Under the pieces are notes generated by a model, which was not told the origin of the DNA, searched no databases, and saw only the letters and a list, made by a program, of their open reading frames with translations. The position numbers and the translations under genes are program-made. Positions 9,503 through 19,258 of a DNA stretch of 64,000 nt are shown in pieces. The first letter of the stretch is position 1. Every line of letters begins with the position of its first letter. The stretch comes from an uncultured Blastocatellia bacterium. GTDB lineage: Bacteria; Acidobacteriota; Blastocatellia; Pyrinomonadales; Pyrinomonadaceae. The DNA lies in assembly GCA_946480785.1 (NCBI GenBank), contig CAMLLD010000006.1:1-64000 (forward strand), read 5' to 3'.

Positions 9503-12500
9503 ATGAGTGTAGACGATCCCAAGAGACCAACAGATCTACCCGAGCGCCCGGAACCACCTAAGCCTTCGGTGCGAAAACGTTGGCGCTACTTCACGCGGCG
9601 CCACGCGATTCTTGCCGGGCTCGTCCTCGGCGTGGGCGTGCTGGTGCTCGTCCTGCTGGCCTTCTTCCTTTATCGGCTCGGCTTTGTCGATCGCTACGTC
9701 GCCGGACAGATCAAGAACACGTTTGCAAACTACGGCATCCGTGCGGAGATCAAAGAGTTTCACGCGACCGTACCGCCGAACACCGTCGAAATGAACGGCG
9801 TCGAGCTTTACGATTCGGTTTCGGGTGAAAAGCTCGGCAAGATCGATAAACTCAGCGCGACGATTCGTATCGAAGATCTTTACGCGCTGAATCTGCGCCG
9901 TGAGATAAGTCTCCGAGATCTCAAGATCGAAGGCTTCGAAGCGTGGGTCACGTTTGATGATCAGGGCCGTTCGAATTTCCGCAACATTCACGTGCCGCCG
10001 CCCGAGCCGAACAAACGCATCCTCTTCGCCTACTCGAGCGCCAACATCCAGGTGAAGAACGGCGTGATTCACTACGGAGACACGCGGCACGAGATCTCCG
10101 GCGAAGCGCGCAACCTCCAGGCGACGATCCAGCCTGAGAACCCAAACGCGCCGGTCGACAGCCGCACAAACGCAGTCACACTCGGCTTCTCCAATTCGAC
10201 TTTCACTTACGACGGGCGCACGGTCGAAAATATCGATCTGAACCTGCGCGGCCGGGTGGACCAGACCAGCGCCGACATTCAGGAGCTCGTGCTCAAGTCG
10301 CCGGTCGCGGAGGCGCGTCTCACCGGCAAGATGAACGATTGGCGCGCGCTGAATTACGACCTGAGCGTGACTTCTTCCGTCGATCTCACGCAGCTCTCTG
10401 ACGTGTTGCACTCCGGCACGACATTGCGCGGCGCGGGAAATTTCGCGGGCACGATCACGGGTCAGGGCGATCAGTTCAAAGTCAACGGCGAAATCAAGTC
10501 TGACGCGCTCGCGGCCGACAATTTGCGCTTGCAGGGATTGAACGTCAGCGCAAACGGATCGGTGAACGGGCGCAGTTACGAGATCAACGGCAAGGCAGTC
10601 GCCGATCTTCTGAACGCCGGTAACTTCCGGCTCGACACGTTGCAGATCGCCGGACAGGTGATGGGCACCGGCACCGATTTTCGCTGGGTCGGCGAACTGC
10701 GCGCGGTTGCCGAAAGAAGTTACGGCACCACGCTCGGCGGACTGATCCTGCGCGACGCCCGCGCGGAGATGAACAACGGCAACCTGACCGCGTCGGCGGG
10801 CCAGTTCACGGCGAATAGCCTCTCGACTGCAGGCGCGAAAGTTAACGGCATCACCGCTTCGGATCTGCGGGCGCGCAGCGAGAACGATGTCACGACCGCA
10901 ACGATTGCGAGTGTGAAAGCGGGAACGATCAACGCTTCCGGCGCGACGGTGAAAGGTGTCACCGCAAACGACGTTTCTATCGACGATCGCGGCGGCGTCA
11001 CGAGCGTCGTGGTGAAGCAGGTGCAGGTGGGCGCGATGAGCGCGGCGGGCGCGGAAGTGGGCAGCCTGAACATCGCGGGCGTGCGTTTGTCTGTGCGCAA
11101 TCAACAGATTGAGGGTTCGACTGCCGACATCGACGTGGGCACGGTGAAGCTCGCTGACGGCCAGGCGGAAAGCGTGAAGCTCACTAAGCCGGTGTTTGTC
11201 GTCGCGCCGTCGGGCAGCTATCGCGCGTCGGCTGACTTGAGTATCGGCGGCGGCGTGCTCGGGCAGATGCAGATGGGCCAGGCGCGCGCGTCTGTCGTGG
11301 CTACCAATCGCGAGCTCCAGTTGAACAACTTCACGGCGGACGTGTTCGAGGGACGCGCGACTGGAAACGCGCGCGTCGCGATCGCGCGCGGCGGTACGTC
11401 GCAGATCACGGCCGACTTCAACAACGTCGACATCGCTGGTCCACTCACGGCGATCGCGGGCAGCGTTGTGCCGTTGACCGGACGCGCCACGGGCCGCGTC
11501 GATCTCACGTTCCCCGGCACGGACTACAAACTCGCGTCCGGCTCGTTAACCACACAATTGGTCGCGCAAGCGGGCGAAGTCAGCGCCGATCGCATTCCCA
11601 TCAACGGCACCGTGGCGCTGCGCGCGAATCGCGGTGTCTTCGACATTCAACAAGTGAACTTGCAGACGCCCGCGTCGCGTCTCACGGCGACCGGCCAGTT
11701 CTCGTTCCAAAACGATTCCAACCTGCAACTCGACGTCGCTTCGACCGACGCGGCCGAGTTCCAGGCAGTATTTCTCTCGTCGGGCTTGCTGCCGGAAGTG
11801 GAAGAGAAACTGCACGAGTATGGCATCGGTCTCGCGGGCCAACTCGCCTTCAATGGAAACATTCGCGGACGGCTTGCGAATCCCGATGTGAACGGCCGCG
11901 TAACGCTTGGCTCGTTGCTTGTAAACGGGACCGAGATGGGCGCGCTCTCGGCGTCGATCGCGATGAATGAGACGGAAACACGTGTGACCGACGGACAGTT
12001 GTCCGAAAGAGACGGCGGCGGCGTGCGCTTCTCGCTGCTCGCGCCACGCAGCGGCAAGGACAACGTATCGCTCGACGCAACGCTCGATCGCTTCAGTGCG
12101 CGCTCGCTGCTCGCGTTGTCGTCGTTCCGCAGCAATGAGCGAGTCACTGCGGACACGCAAGCTGACATCTCAGGCCAGATAAAGATCACCGGCATTCCCA
12201 ACGCGATGAGCGGCAGCGCGAACGTGACGCTTGGTCCAGGTCGTCTCGCGGGCGAGCCTCTGCAAGGCGGCAGTGCGCGCGCGACGTTCAATGGTCCAAA
12301 CGTGAACATCGAAAACGTTGACGTGAGTCTTGGCGCGGGTCACATCGTGGCGAGTGGAACCTACAACACGAAGAGCAACGAATTCGATTTGCAGGGCCGC
12401 GCAGACAATATTCAACTGGCGCAGCTTGCTGCTCTCACGACCCGTCCGGGCGTCGCTTCTATCAGCGGTGTGGCGAACGTCAACGCGCACGTCATCGGCG

Positions 12501-14356
12501 ATCTCAATGGCTTCTCGCGTTATCAGATCACGTTCGACGGCACAGCCACCGGCGTCTCCGTCAACGGTCATCCGGCGGGCGACCTCGCGCTCGAAGGCCG
12601 CACGCTGAACCAGCAACTCAGCATTACTTTGACCACCGGTCTTCTGGGCCCGCAACAACAAGTGGTTTCTGCGCAAGTGAACCTCGCGAGCGAGCGGTTG
12701 CCGGCCACCATCAATACGACGCTCACGAACGCAGATCTGACCAACCTGCTCGCGATTGTATTGCCCAACACGGGCGTGCGCGTTTCGGGCCGCGCGAATG
12801 GAACGATCAGCGCCAAGGGAAATCTGGTCGACGAAGATCGAAACTTCTCACTCGCCGGCCTGACCGGCGAGGCGAACTTCTCGGAATTGAGTTTCCGAGT
12901 TGAAGACATTCAACTCACGGCCACGACGCCTTTTGTCGTGCACTTCAGCCCGAACGAAGTCGCTTTCAACTCGGCGCGCTTCACCGGCCCGGGTACGAAC
13001 CTCGTGCTCGACGGGACGATCGCCAGCGGCAACGGCGGCAAGCAAAATCTCGACATCAACGGCGACCTGAACCTGCGCGTGCTGAACGGCGTGTCACCCG
13101 ATTTCTTTACGTCAGGCACGGCGCAGGTCGCGATGCGTATCAACGGCACTTTCGAAGCGCCGCGCGTGATCGGCACCGCGTCAGTCAACAACGGTTCGGT
13201 GTCCGCGCTGATCGGAAACGAGCGTTGGACCGTCTCGAATTTGAAAGCGGGCATCAGGTTTACGGCGAACCAGGCGCAGATCGATTCGTTTGACGGCATG
13301 CTCGGCGGCGGCCGCATTTCGGCAACTGGCGGTGCGCTGCTCGAGGGTTTCAGAGTCTCGGCGTTTCGCGTCAACCTTCATGGAACGAACGTCACCGTGC
13401 CGTTTCCCGAAGACTTCCGTTCGACGCTCGATGCGGACGTGGAGGTTCGCGGCTCGTCGCGCGAGCAGTTGATCGGCGGCACCGTGAACCTGCGCCGCAC
13501 CGAGTACACGAAGGACATCGAGCTGGCAGACATCATCAACACGCGGCGCGAGTCGATCGAAGAAGGTACGGAGATCGAGTTGGCGCGCACCGCGGTGTTC
13601 GCGGCGCTGCACGTTGAAGGCCGCAACGCCCTCGTCGTGCGCAACAATCTCGCGGACCTGACTGGTTCGGTTTCGTTGCAGCTCGATGGCCCGGTCAACG
13701 ATCCGACTATCTCCGGCCGCATCACTGCGACGAGCGGCACACTCAACTTCCGCAACGATCGTTATGAGATCACGCGCGCGTTGCTCGATTTGCCGCCGGG
13801 CCGCAACCAGGATCCGATCGTCAACATTCAGGCTGAGTCGAGCATTCGCGGTTATCGCGTGATCGTGAGTCTGACTGGTCCATTGTCGCAGCCGCAGGCG
13901 GCGGTGCGTTCCGAGCCGGCGTTGCCGCAAGCGGACGTCGTTTCGTTGATCACGACCGGACAGCTTTCCTCGGGCGACACGAGCACGTCGATTCTGTCGC
14001 AGTCGGAAGTCGGCGCCGCGACGAGTTTGTTGACGGATGCGTTGATCAACGCGCCTGCGCAACGAGCGACGAGCAAGTTGTTTGGTCTGACGCGCTTTGA
14101 GATCAGTCCCGTCATTGGCGGCACGACGGGTTCGACGCCGTCCGCGCGCTTGACCCTCGGACGGCGCATCAGCAAGGAAGTCACGGTCACGTATTCGACG
14201 AACGTCACTTCCGATCCGAACCAGATTTTGTCGCTCGAATATCGCGTGTCCGATCGGCTGTCGTTCATCGCGCAATACGAGCAGGCTTCGACGCGCAGGC
14301 TGACTTCGCGCACGAATAATTTCAGTTTTGAGATCCGGTTTAGAAAGCGATTTTGA
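9503..14356 (+). CDS. tamB: TamB-family translocation and assembly module protein
   Basis: The protein has 1617 residues. A single N-terminal membrane anchor (about 34-58) follows a short basic cytoplasmic tail. Then comes a very long repetitive beta-rich region of Asn/Gly/Thr-rich strands, typical of AsmA/TamB bridge proteins, and a C-terminal TamB (DUF490) domain from about residue 1250 with LDGPVNDPTISGRI and a C-terminal phenylalanine region. TamB-like proteins span the periplasm and help move lipids or assemble outer-membrane proteins. The stop overlaps the start of an Omp85 gene (TTGA), which fits a TamA/TamB-type pair. Confidence 0.88.
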   Translation: MSVDDPKRPTDLPERPEPPKPSVRKRWRYFTRRHAILAGLVLGVGVLVLVLLAFFLYRLGFVDRYVAGQIKNTFANYGIRAEIKEFHATVPPNTVEMNGVELYDSVSGEKLGKIDKLSATIRIEDLYALNLRREISLRDLKIEGFEAWVTFDDQGRSNFRNIHVPPPEPNKRILFAYSSANIQVKNGVIHYGDTRHEISGEARNLQATIQPENPNAPVDSRTNAVTLGFSNSTFTYDGRTVENIDLNLRGRVDQTSADIQELVLKSPVAEARLTGKMNDWRALNYDLSVTSSVDLTQLSDVLHSGTTLRGAGNFAGTITGQGDQFKVNGEIKSDALAADNLRLQGLNVSANGSVNGRSYEINGKAVADLLNAGNFRLDTLQIAGQVMGTGTDFRWVGELRAVAERSYGTTLGGLILRDARAEMNNGNLTASAGQFTANSLSTAGAKVNGITASDLRARSENDVTTATIASVKAGTINASGATVKGVTANDVSIDDRGGVTSVVVKQVQVGAMSAAGAEVGSLNIAGVRLSVRNQQIEGSTADIDVGTVKLADGQAESVKLTKPVFVVAPSGSYRASADLSIGGGVLGQMQMGQARASVVATNRELQLNNFTADVFEGRATGNARVAIARGGTSQITADFNNVDIAGPLTAIAGSVVPLTGRATGRVDLTFPGTDYKLASGSLTTQLVAQAGEVSADRIPINGTVALRANRGVFDIQQVNLQTPASRLTATGQFSFQNDSNLQLDVASTDAAEFQAVFLSSGLLPEVEEKLHEYGIGLAGQLAFNGNIRGRLANPDVNGRVTLGSLLVNGTEMGALSASIAMNETETRVTDGQLSERDGGGVRFSLLAPRSGKDNVSLDATLDRFSARSLLALSSFRSNERVTADTQADISGQIKITGIPNAMSGSANVTLGPGRLAGEPLQGGSARATFNGPNVNIENVDVSLGAGHIVASGTYNTKSNEFDLQGRADNIQLAQLAALTTRPGVASISGVANVNAHVIGDLNGFSRYQITFDGTATGVSVNGHPAGDLALEGRTLNQQLSITLTTGLLGPQQQVVSAQVNLASERLPATINTTLTNADLTNLLAIVLPNTGVRVSGRANGTISAKGNLVDEDRNFSLAGLTGEANFSELSFRVEDIQLTATTPFVVHFSPNEVAFNSARFTGPGTNLVLDGTIASGNGGKQNLDINGDLNLRVLNGVSPDFFTSGTAQVAMRINGTFEAPRVIGTASVNNGSVSALIGNERWTVSNLKAGIRFTANQAQIDSFDGMLGGGRISATGGALLEGFRVSAFRVNLHGTNVTVPFPEDFRSTLDADVEVRGSSREQLIGGTVNLRRTEYTKDIELADIINTRRESIEEGTEIELARTAVFAALHVEGRNALVVRNNLADLTGSVSLQLDGPVNDPTISGRITATSGTLNFRNDRYEITRALLDLPPGRNQDPIVNIQAESSIRGYRVIVSLTGPLSQPQAAVRSEPALPQADVVSLITTGQLSSGDTSTSILSQSEVGAATSLLTDALINAPAQRATSKLFGLTRFEISPVIGGTTGSTPSARLTLGRRISKEVTVTYSTNVTSDPNQILSLEYRVSDRLSFIAQYEQASTRRLTSRTNNFSFEIRFRKRF

Positions 14357-17300
14357 ACAAGGGGTACGTGAGGGAATTGTTGCCGGAGGCGCCTAAGATT
14401 CGACTGCTGCTCATAATTCTGCTGGTCCTCGTGTTTCTTCCGGCGATTTGTAACGCGGCAAACAGGGCGGCGAAAGACGCGCGAATCGAAGACTACGAAG
14501 GCCGGCAGATCACTGCGGTCGAGGTCGTAATCGAAGGCTCGCCGGCGGACCCGAACACGCAGACTGAGTTTCTGGCGCTGCTGAAAGTCTCGGCCAACAC
14601 GCAATTCTCGGCGGTGCGCGTGCGCGACTCGTTGCAGGCGTTGTTTGATTCGGGACGCGTCGGCAATGCGCGCGTGGAAGTTGTCGAGGAAGGCACGCCG
14701 CGTACTGGTCCGGTGCGGCTGCGCTTCGTGGTCCAACGCCAGGTGCAGATCGGCGACGTGCACATCGAGCTCGGGCCGGTTACCGGAACTCCGATCTCGG
14801 TCGACGAACTGCGCGCCCGCCTGAACTTCATCGAACCGGGCACGCGTCTTTCCAAACAACTGATTCTCAGCAACGCCGACGAGATCCTCGTCTACCTGCG
14901 CGACCGCGGTTATTTCAACGCCACTGTCGATCCGGTCGAACAACTCGGCCCGCGTGGTGTGCGCGAAACAGTGACTTACAAAGTCACGCCCGGTGAGCAG
15001 GCGCGCGTCGATACGTTCGACATCCAGATCAACGGCTTCAATGCCTCGGCCGTGCGCGGCTCGCTCACGTTGCAGCCACAGACGCCGTTCACGCGCGACG
15101 CGCTTGCCGACGACGTGAAGAAGATTCGCGACGCGCTGATCGCGCAGAACTATCTCACGCCGGTTCTCGAAGACGCGCGCGTCGAACGCGATCCGGACAA
15201 GAACCTCGTGCGGATCTTTTTGACCGGCAGTGTCGGCCCGAAGGTCAATGTCACCGTCAAGAACTACGAGATGAGCGAGAAGACGGAGCACGATCTGCTG
15301 CCGGTCAAGCGCGAAGGCAATATCGATTACTCGGCGATCGTCGAGGGCGCGCGCCGCATTCGCAACAAGCTTCAGGAAGATGGTTACTTCTTTGCCGACG
15401 TAACGAGCACTTGCCGTGTCGATAATCCGCCGGCGGACATGGGACCAAACGGCACGGAGGAAACGTGTCAGAACCTGAATCCGACTACGCTGAGCGGGCA
15501 CACGATCGATATCGATTATGACGTCGAAAGAGGCCGCCGTTTTCGTCTGACCGACATTCGCATCACGGGCACCAACAAGCTCACTTACGACGACATCTCC
15601 GCGAACCTGAAGAGCCAGAAAGCAAACCCGATCGGTTTGATTCCGTGGCTCGGCTACGGCCGCGGTTACACGAGCCTGACGCTGCTCGAACAGGATCGTC
15701 GCACGGTCGAGGCGTTCATGCGCGATATCGGTTATCGCAAGGCAAGCGCGCAGGTGCTGCAAGGCGTGTCGATCAACGGCGACAACCTGATCATCACGTT
15801 TCAAGTGACGGAAGGACCGCTGACGCGCATCGCCGGTGTCGACGTGAAGGGAAACCAGATCTACACCGAGGATCGCATTCGTCAGCAGCTCACGACTGTT
15901 ATCGGTGGGCCATATTCGCGATCGCAAGCCCGCACTGACGCTGATAGAGTCGCCGCGCTCTACTCGCGCGAGGGCTACGTCAACGCGCGCGTGGATTTCT
16001 CGATCGTCGAGCTGCCGGCCACGGACAATGAAGAACACGTCCGGTTGATCTATTCGATCACGAGCGAAGGCGACAAGACCATCATCAATCAGATTCTCGT
16101 CAATGGCGTGACCGGCGACCGCAAGGCGAGGCAAACGAAACGCGCCGCGATCCGGCGCGCGCTTCCTTTCACCGAGGGCGACGTGTTGCGCGCCGATCGC
16201 ATTTCCGACGCGGAGCGCGAGCTTTATCTGACGGACGCGTATCGCCAGGTGATCATTCGCACCGAGCCAGCGGGCGAAACAACCGGTGGTTACAAACGCA
16301 GCGACGTGATCATCGACGTCGAAGAGAAGCCGCCGAACGTGATGGACTACGGCGGTGGCGCCTCGACTGACCAGGGCGCACTGGGTCTGTTTGAAATCAG
16401 CAACGTGAATCTGATGAACAAGCTGCGGCAGGGCGCGATGCGTTTGCGCGCGAGTCGTTTGCAGCAGCGCGTGCGGCTCGAGTATCTCGATCCGCGTTTC
16501 GCTCGTTACAACAAGACGCAGTTTGCGCCGCTCGCGGCGTCAGTTGAGTATCAACGCGATTCGACGATCACGCGTTTCTTCCGTTCGGCGATCGACCGCG
16601 GCTCGCTGGGCATCGTGCAACGTCTCGACGAAAAGGGTAATGCGATTGACATCTTCGGCAACCAGGTCCACGAGCCGACGATCAATCGTTTCACTGCCGC
16701 CGTCGAGACGCAGCGCGTGCTCGATCGCAAAACGCGCAGCATCGTCTTCGGCCGGTTCAGTTATGAAGACGTGCGTCTCTACAACCTCGAGAGTCTGGTT
16801 GTGAGACCGATTCTCGAGCCCGATCGCAAAGTGCGTCTCGCGCGTATCGGCGCTTCGTTCGTGCGCGACACGCGCCAGCGTTGCGAGAAGGGCTTGCTCG
16901 CGCGCAGCTTCGCGGACGAAGACGAGCAGCCCGGTAAGCCCGGCGAGATCTGCCGTTACAACCAGCTCGATGCGACGCGCGGCAGTTTTCTCAGCGTGGA
17001 CTACGCCCTCGCGCTGCGTCAGCTCGGCGGTAACATCTCGTTCAATCGTTTTCAGGCGACGTATCGGACGTATTACAAAGTCAGCGCGCTGCGTGACACG
17101 ACGTTTGCCGGCAACTTCACGCTCGGTCTCGCGAACCTTTTCAACCCGATCGATCGCGACGGCAACGGCACGATCGACGAGATCGATCGCACGCTGCCGA
17201 TTAGCGAACGTTTTTTCTCGGGCGGCGCGACGACCTTGCGTGGTTTTAGTTTTGAAGAGGCCGGCCCGCGCCAGGTCGTGATACCGGAAGGTCAGTTTCG

Positions 17301-17736
17301 GGATTCGAACAAGAACCTCGTCTTTCTGAATCCGTTCACCGTGCCGGTCGGCGGGAACGCGCTCGCGATCGTGAACCTCGAAGCACGCATTCCGTGGACA
17401 CGCTCGTTGCAGGTCGTGCCCTTTTACGACGGTGGCAACGTTTTTCGGCGCGTCGGCGATCTATTTCATAAGCACGACGACACGGTGACGCCGCCGGGCG
17501 ACATCATCGCGGCCATCAATGCGGCGAACCTGCGGGCGCATTGGACCAACACGGTCGGGCTCGGTTTTCGCGTGCAGACGCCGTTTGGCGGCGCGCTGGC
17601 GGTGGATTACGGTTGGCTGTTGAATCCACCGGAGTTTTTGATTCCGCAGCGTGGCCCAAACGGGTTCGACGGTACGCCGGCGGTGTTTCGCCTGAACCGG
17701 GGCCACTTGCAGTTCCGGATTACGCAAACATTCTAA
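14353..17736 (+). CDS. Omp85 outer-membrane assembly protein (BamA/TamA family)
   Basis: The protein has 1127 residues. TTG 14353 overlaps the tamB stop; GTG 14368 is an alternative start. A signal sequence (LLLIILLVLVFLPAICNA) is followed by several POTRA-like repeats (about 45-640, for example RRFRLTDIRITGTNKLTYDD and RIAGVDVKGNQIYTEDRI) and a 16-strand barrel ending in aromatic ITQTF, the outer-membrane targeting signature. It is longer than classical BamA (about 800) or TamA (about 580), with extra POTRA modules and inserted loops. Direct coupling to tamB points to a TamA-like partner role, though a BamA-type role cannot be excluded. Confidence 0.87.
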   Translation: MNKGYVRELLPEAPKIRLLLIILLVLVFLPAICNAANRAAKDARIEDYEGRQITAVEVVIEGSPADPNTQTEFLALLKVSANTQFSAVRVRDSLQALFDSGRVGNARVEVVEEGTPRTGPVRLRFVVQRQVQIGDVHIELGPVTGTPISVDELRARLNFIEPGTRLSKQLILSNADEILVYLRDRGYFNATVDPVEQLGPRGVRETVTYKVTPGEQARVDTFDIQINGFNASAVRGSLTLQPQTPFTRDALADDVKKIRDALIAQNYLTPVLEDARVERDPDKNLVRIFLTGSVGPKVNVTVKNYEMSEKTEHDLLPVKREGNIDYSAIVEGARRIRNKLQEDGYFFADVTSTCRVDNPPADMGPNGTEETCQNLNPTTLSGHTIDIDYDVERGRRFRLTDIRITGTNKLTYDDISANLKSQKANPIGLIPWLGYGRGYTSLTLLEQDRRTVEAFMRDIGYRKASAQVLQGVSINGDNLIITFQVTEGPLTRIAGVDVKGNQIYTEDRIRQQLTTVIGGPYSRSQARTDADRVAALYSREGYVNARVDFSIVELPATDNEEHVRLIYSITSEGDKTIINQILVNGVTGDRKARQTKRAAIRRALPFTEGDVLRADRISDAERELYLTDAYRQVIIRTEPAGETTGGYKRSDVIIDVEEKPPNVMDYGGGASTDQGALGLFEISNVNLMNKLRQGAMRLRASRLQQRVRLEYLDPRFARYNKTQFAPLAASVEYQRDSTITRFFRSAIDRGSLGIVQRLDEKGNAIDIFGNQVHEPTINRFTAAVETQRVLDRKTRSIVFGRFSYEDVRLYNLESLVVRPILEPDRKVRLARIGASFVRDTRQRCEKGLLARSFADEDEQPGKPGEICRYNQLDATRGSFLSVDYALALRQLGGNISFNRFQATYRTYYKVSALRDTTFAGNFTLGLANLFNPIDRDGNGTIDEIDRTLPISERFFSGGATTLRGFSFEEAGPRQVVIPEGQFRDSNKNLVFLNPFTVPVGGNALAIVNLEARIPWTRSLQVVPFYDGGNVFRRVGDLFHKHDDTVTPPGDIIAAINAANLRAHWTNTVGLGFRVQTPFGGALAVDYGWLLNPPEFLIPQRGPNGFDGTPAVFRLNRGHLQFRITQTF

Positions 17737-17737
17737 G

Positions 17738-18400
17738 ATGAAACTGGTAAATAGAACTCTGATTCTCGTCTTTGCGCTTGGCCTCGCGGGCGCGGTGCGC
17801 GCGCAGCAGGTCGTCGACAAGATGGTGGCGACGGTGAACGGCGGCGTCCGGACGGAGTTGATCACGTATTCGGACCTGATGTGGCAGCTCGCGCTGCAAC
17901 CGGACACGCCGCTCGACAATCCGCGTTCGGAGGAATTGAATCGCGCGCTGCGTTTGCTGATCGACCAGCGGCTGATACTTCAGGAAGCCGAGAAGTTGCC
18001 GACCATCGTGCCAACGCCCACCGAGATCGCGGACGCACGCGCGGAACTGGCGCGTCACTTCGCGTCGGAGCCGGTGTTTCGCGAGCGGTTGCAGCGCGTC
18101 GGATTGACCAGTGAAAAACTCGACGAGATCATCGATCAGCGTTTGAGAATGGAAAAGTACCTCGATTTCCGCTTTCGCAACTTTGTAGTGATCAGTCAGC
18201 AGGAGATTGCTGATTACTATCGCGACGCTTACGTGCCCCGTTTCCGGGCGCGCAATCCGGGCCGCATCGTGCCGACGCTGGAACAGGTGCGCGACGAGAT
18301 CGAGAAAACGCTGATGGAAGCGAAGATTGAATCGGACACGGACGCGTTTCTGGATACGCTGCGCGACCGCGCTGAAATCGTGACGTTGAATCCGGTGTAA
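17738..18400 (+). CDS. Periplasmic SurA N-terminal-like chaperone lacking a PPIase domain
   Basis: The protein has 220 residues. Signal peptide 1-22 (LILVFALGLAGAVRAQ). VVDKMVATVNGGVRTELITYSDL and NRALRLLIDQRLILQEAEK match the SurA_N chaperone module, and the protein ends without any parvulin domain. A gap of one base after the Omp85 gene makes it part of the same operon. A dedicated chaperone for that barrel or its clients is the simplest reading. Confidence 0.75.
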   Translation: MKLVNRTLILVFALGLAGAVRAQQVVDKMVATVNGGVRTELITYSDLMWQLALQPDTPLDNPRSEELNRALRLLIDQRLILQEAEKLPTIVPTPTEIADARAELARHFASEPVFRERLQRVGLTSEKLDEIIDQRLRMEKYLDFRFRNFVVISQQEIADYYRDAYVPRFRARNPGRIVPTLEQVRDEIEKTLMEAKIESDTDAFLDTLRDRAEIVTLNPV

Positions 18401-18402
18401 TC

Positions 18403-19218
18403 GTGAATTCCGATCGACCAACTGTAGGCATTGCACTTTCCGGCGGCGCCGCGCGCGGCATGGCGCACGTCGGCGTGCTTCGCGCGCTCGTCGAAAACGA
18501 TATTCCGATTGACTACGTGGCCGGAACTTCGGCGGGCTCGCTCGTCGGTGGCGCGTTTGCGTCGGGAATGCCGTTGGACCAGATCGCCGAGCTCGGGCGG
18601 AAGATGCGCTGGCGCGACGTGGGCCGCATGACGGTGTCGCGCATGGGCGTGCAAACCAACGATCGACTCGAACAGTATCTGCGCGATCGTTTGCCGGTCA
18701 CTCGTTTTGAAGATCTGCCGTTGCCGTTTGCGGCCGTGGCCACGGATTTGAAAACAGGCGCGGCGGTGATCCTGCGCGAACACGGCGACGTACCGTTTGC
18801 GATTCGCGCGAGTTGTGCGATTCCCGGTTGGTACGTGCCGGTCACGGACGAACAGGGACGGCAACTCGTCGACGGCGGATTGGTGGCCGTGATTCCTGCT
18901 TCGGTTGCGCGATCGTTCGGCGCGGACATCGTGATCGCGGTCGATGTGAACGCGGAAGGCGCAAAGTTCATCGGTTCGACGAGCTCGGTGATCGGCGTGG
19001 TGCTGCAATCGATGCTGGTGGTCCAGAAAACCGCATCGCATCATCAACTCTCGCTGTGTGACTACGTGATCAAACCGAAAGTCGGCCACATTCGCTGGGA
19101 CGAGATGGGCCGCGCCGAGGAGTTGATGGCGCTTGGTTACGAGGCGGGACTCGCAGCCGCGCCGGAAATTCGCGCCCTTCTCGACTTTTCCAAAAATCCT
19201 CACGCATTAACCGTTTAA
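18403..19218 (+). CDS. Patatin-like phospholipase (RssA/NTE family)
   Basis: The protein has 271 residues with a GTG start two bases past the previous stop. It shows the oxyanion motif GGAARGMAHVGVL, the nucleophile elbow GTSAG and the catalytic Asp in DGGLVAVIP, the complete Ser-Asp dyad of bacterial patatins. There is no signal peptide, so it probably acts at the cytoplasmic side of the inner membrane as an acyl hydrolase. Position in the TamB/Omp85 operon is notable because in other bacteria patatins are sometimes fused to an Omp85 barrel (PlpD type); here they are separate. Confidence 0.88.
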   Translation: MNSDRPTVGIALSGGAARGMAHVGVLRALVENDIPIDYVAGTSAGSLVGGAFASGMPLDQIAELGRKMRWRDVGRMTVSRMGVQTNDRLEQYLRDRLPVTRFEDLPLPFAAVATDLKTGAAVILREHGDVPFAIRASCAIPGWYVPVTDEQGRQLVDGGLVAVIPASVARSFGADIVIAVDVNAEGAKFIGSTSSVIGVVLQSMLVVQKTASHHQLSLCDYVIKPKVGHIRWDEMGRAEELMALGYEAGLAAAPEIRALLDFSKNPHALTV

Positions 19219-19258
19219 CTAAAGCACACGAGATTAGGAAGCACTGAAGGTTGCGGGG

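Noticed and set aside
9536..11104. 522-residue minus-strand open frame inside tamB
   Set aside because: Mirror frame of tamB; composition is implausible and there is no ribosome site.
13852..16134. 760-residue open frame on the minus strand across the tamB/Omp85 junction
   Set aside because: It is antisense to two well-identified genes, has Arg/His/Asp-rich composition typical of mirror frames in high-GC DNA and contains no domain.
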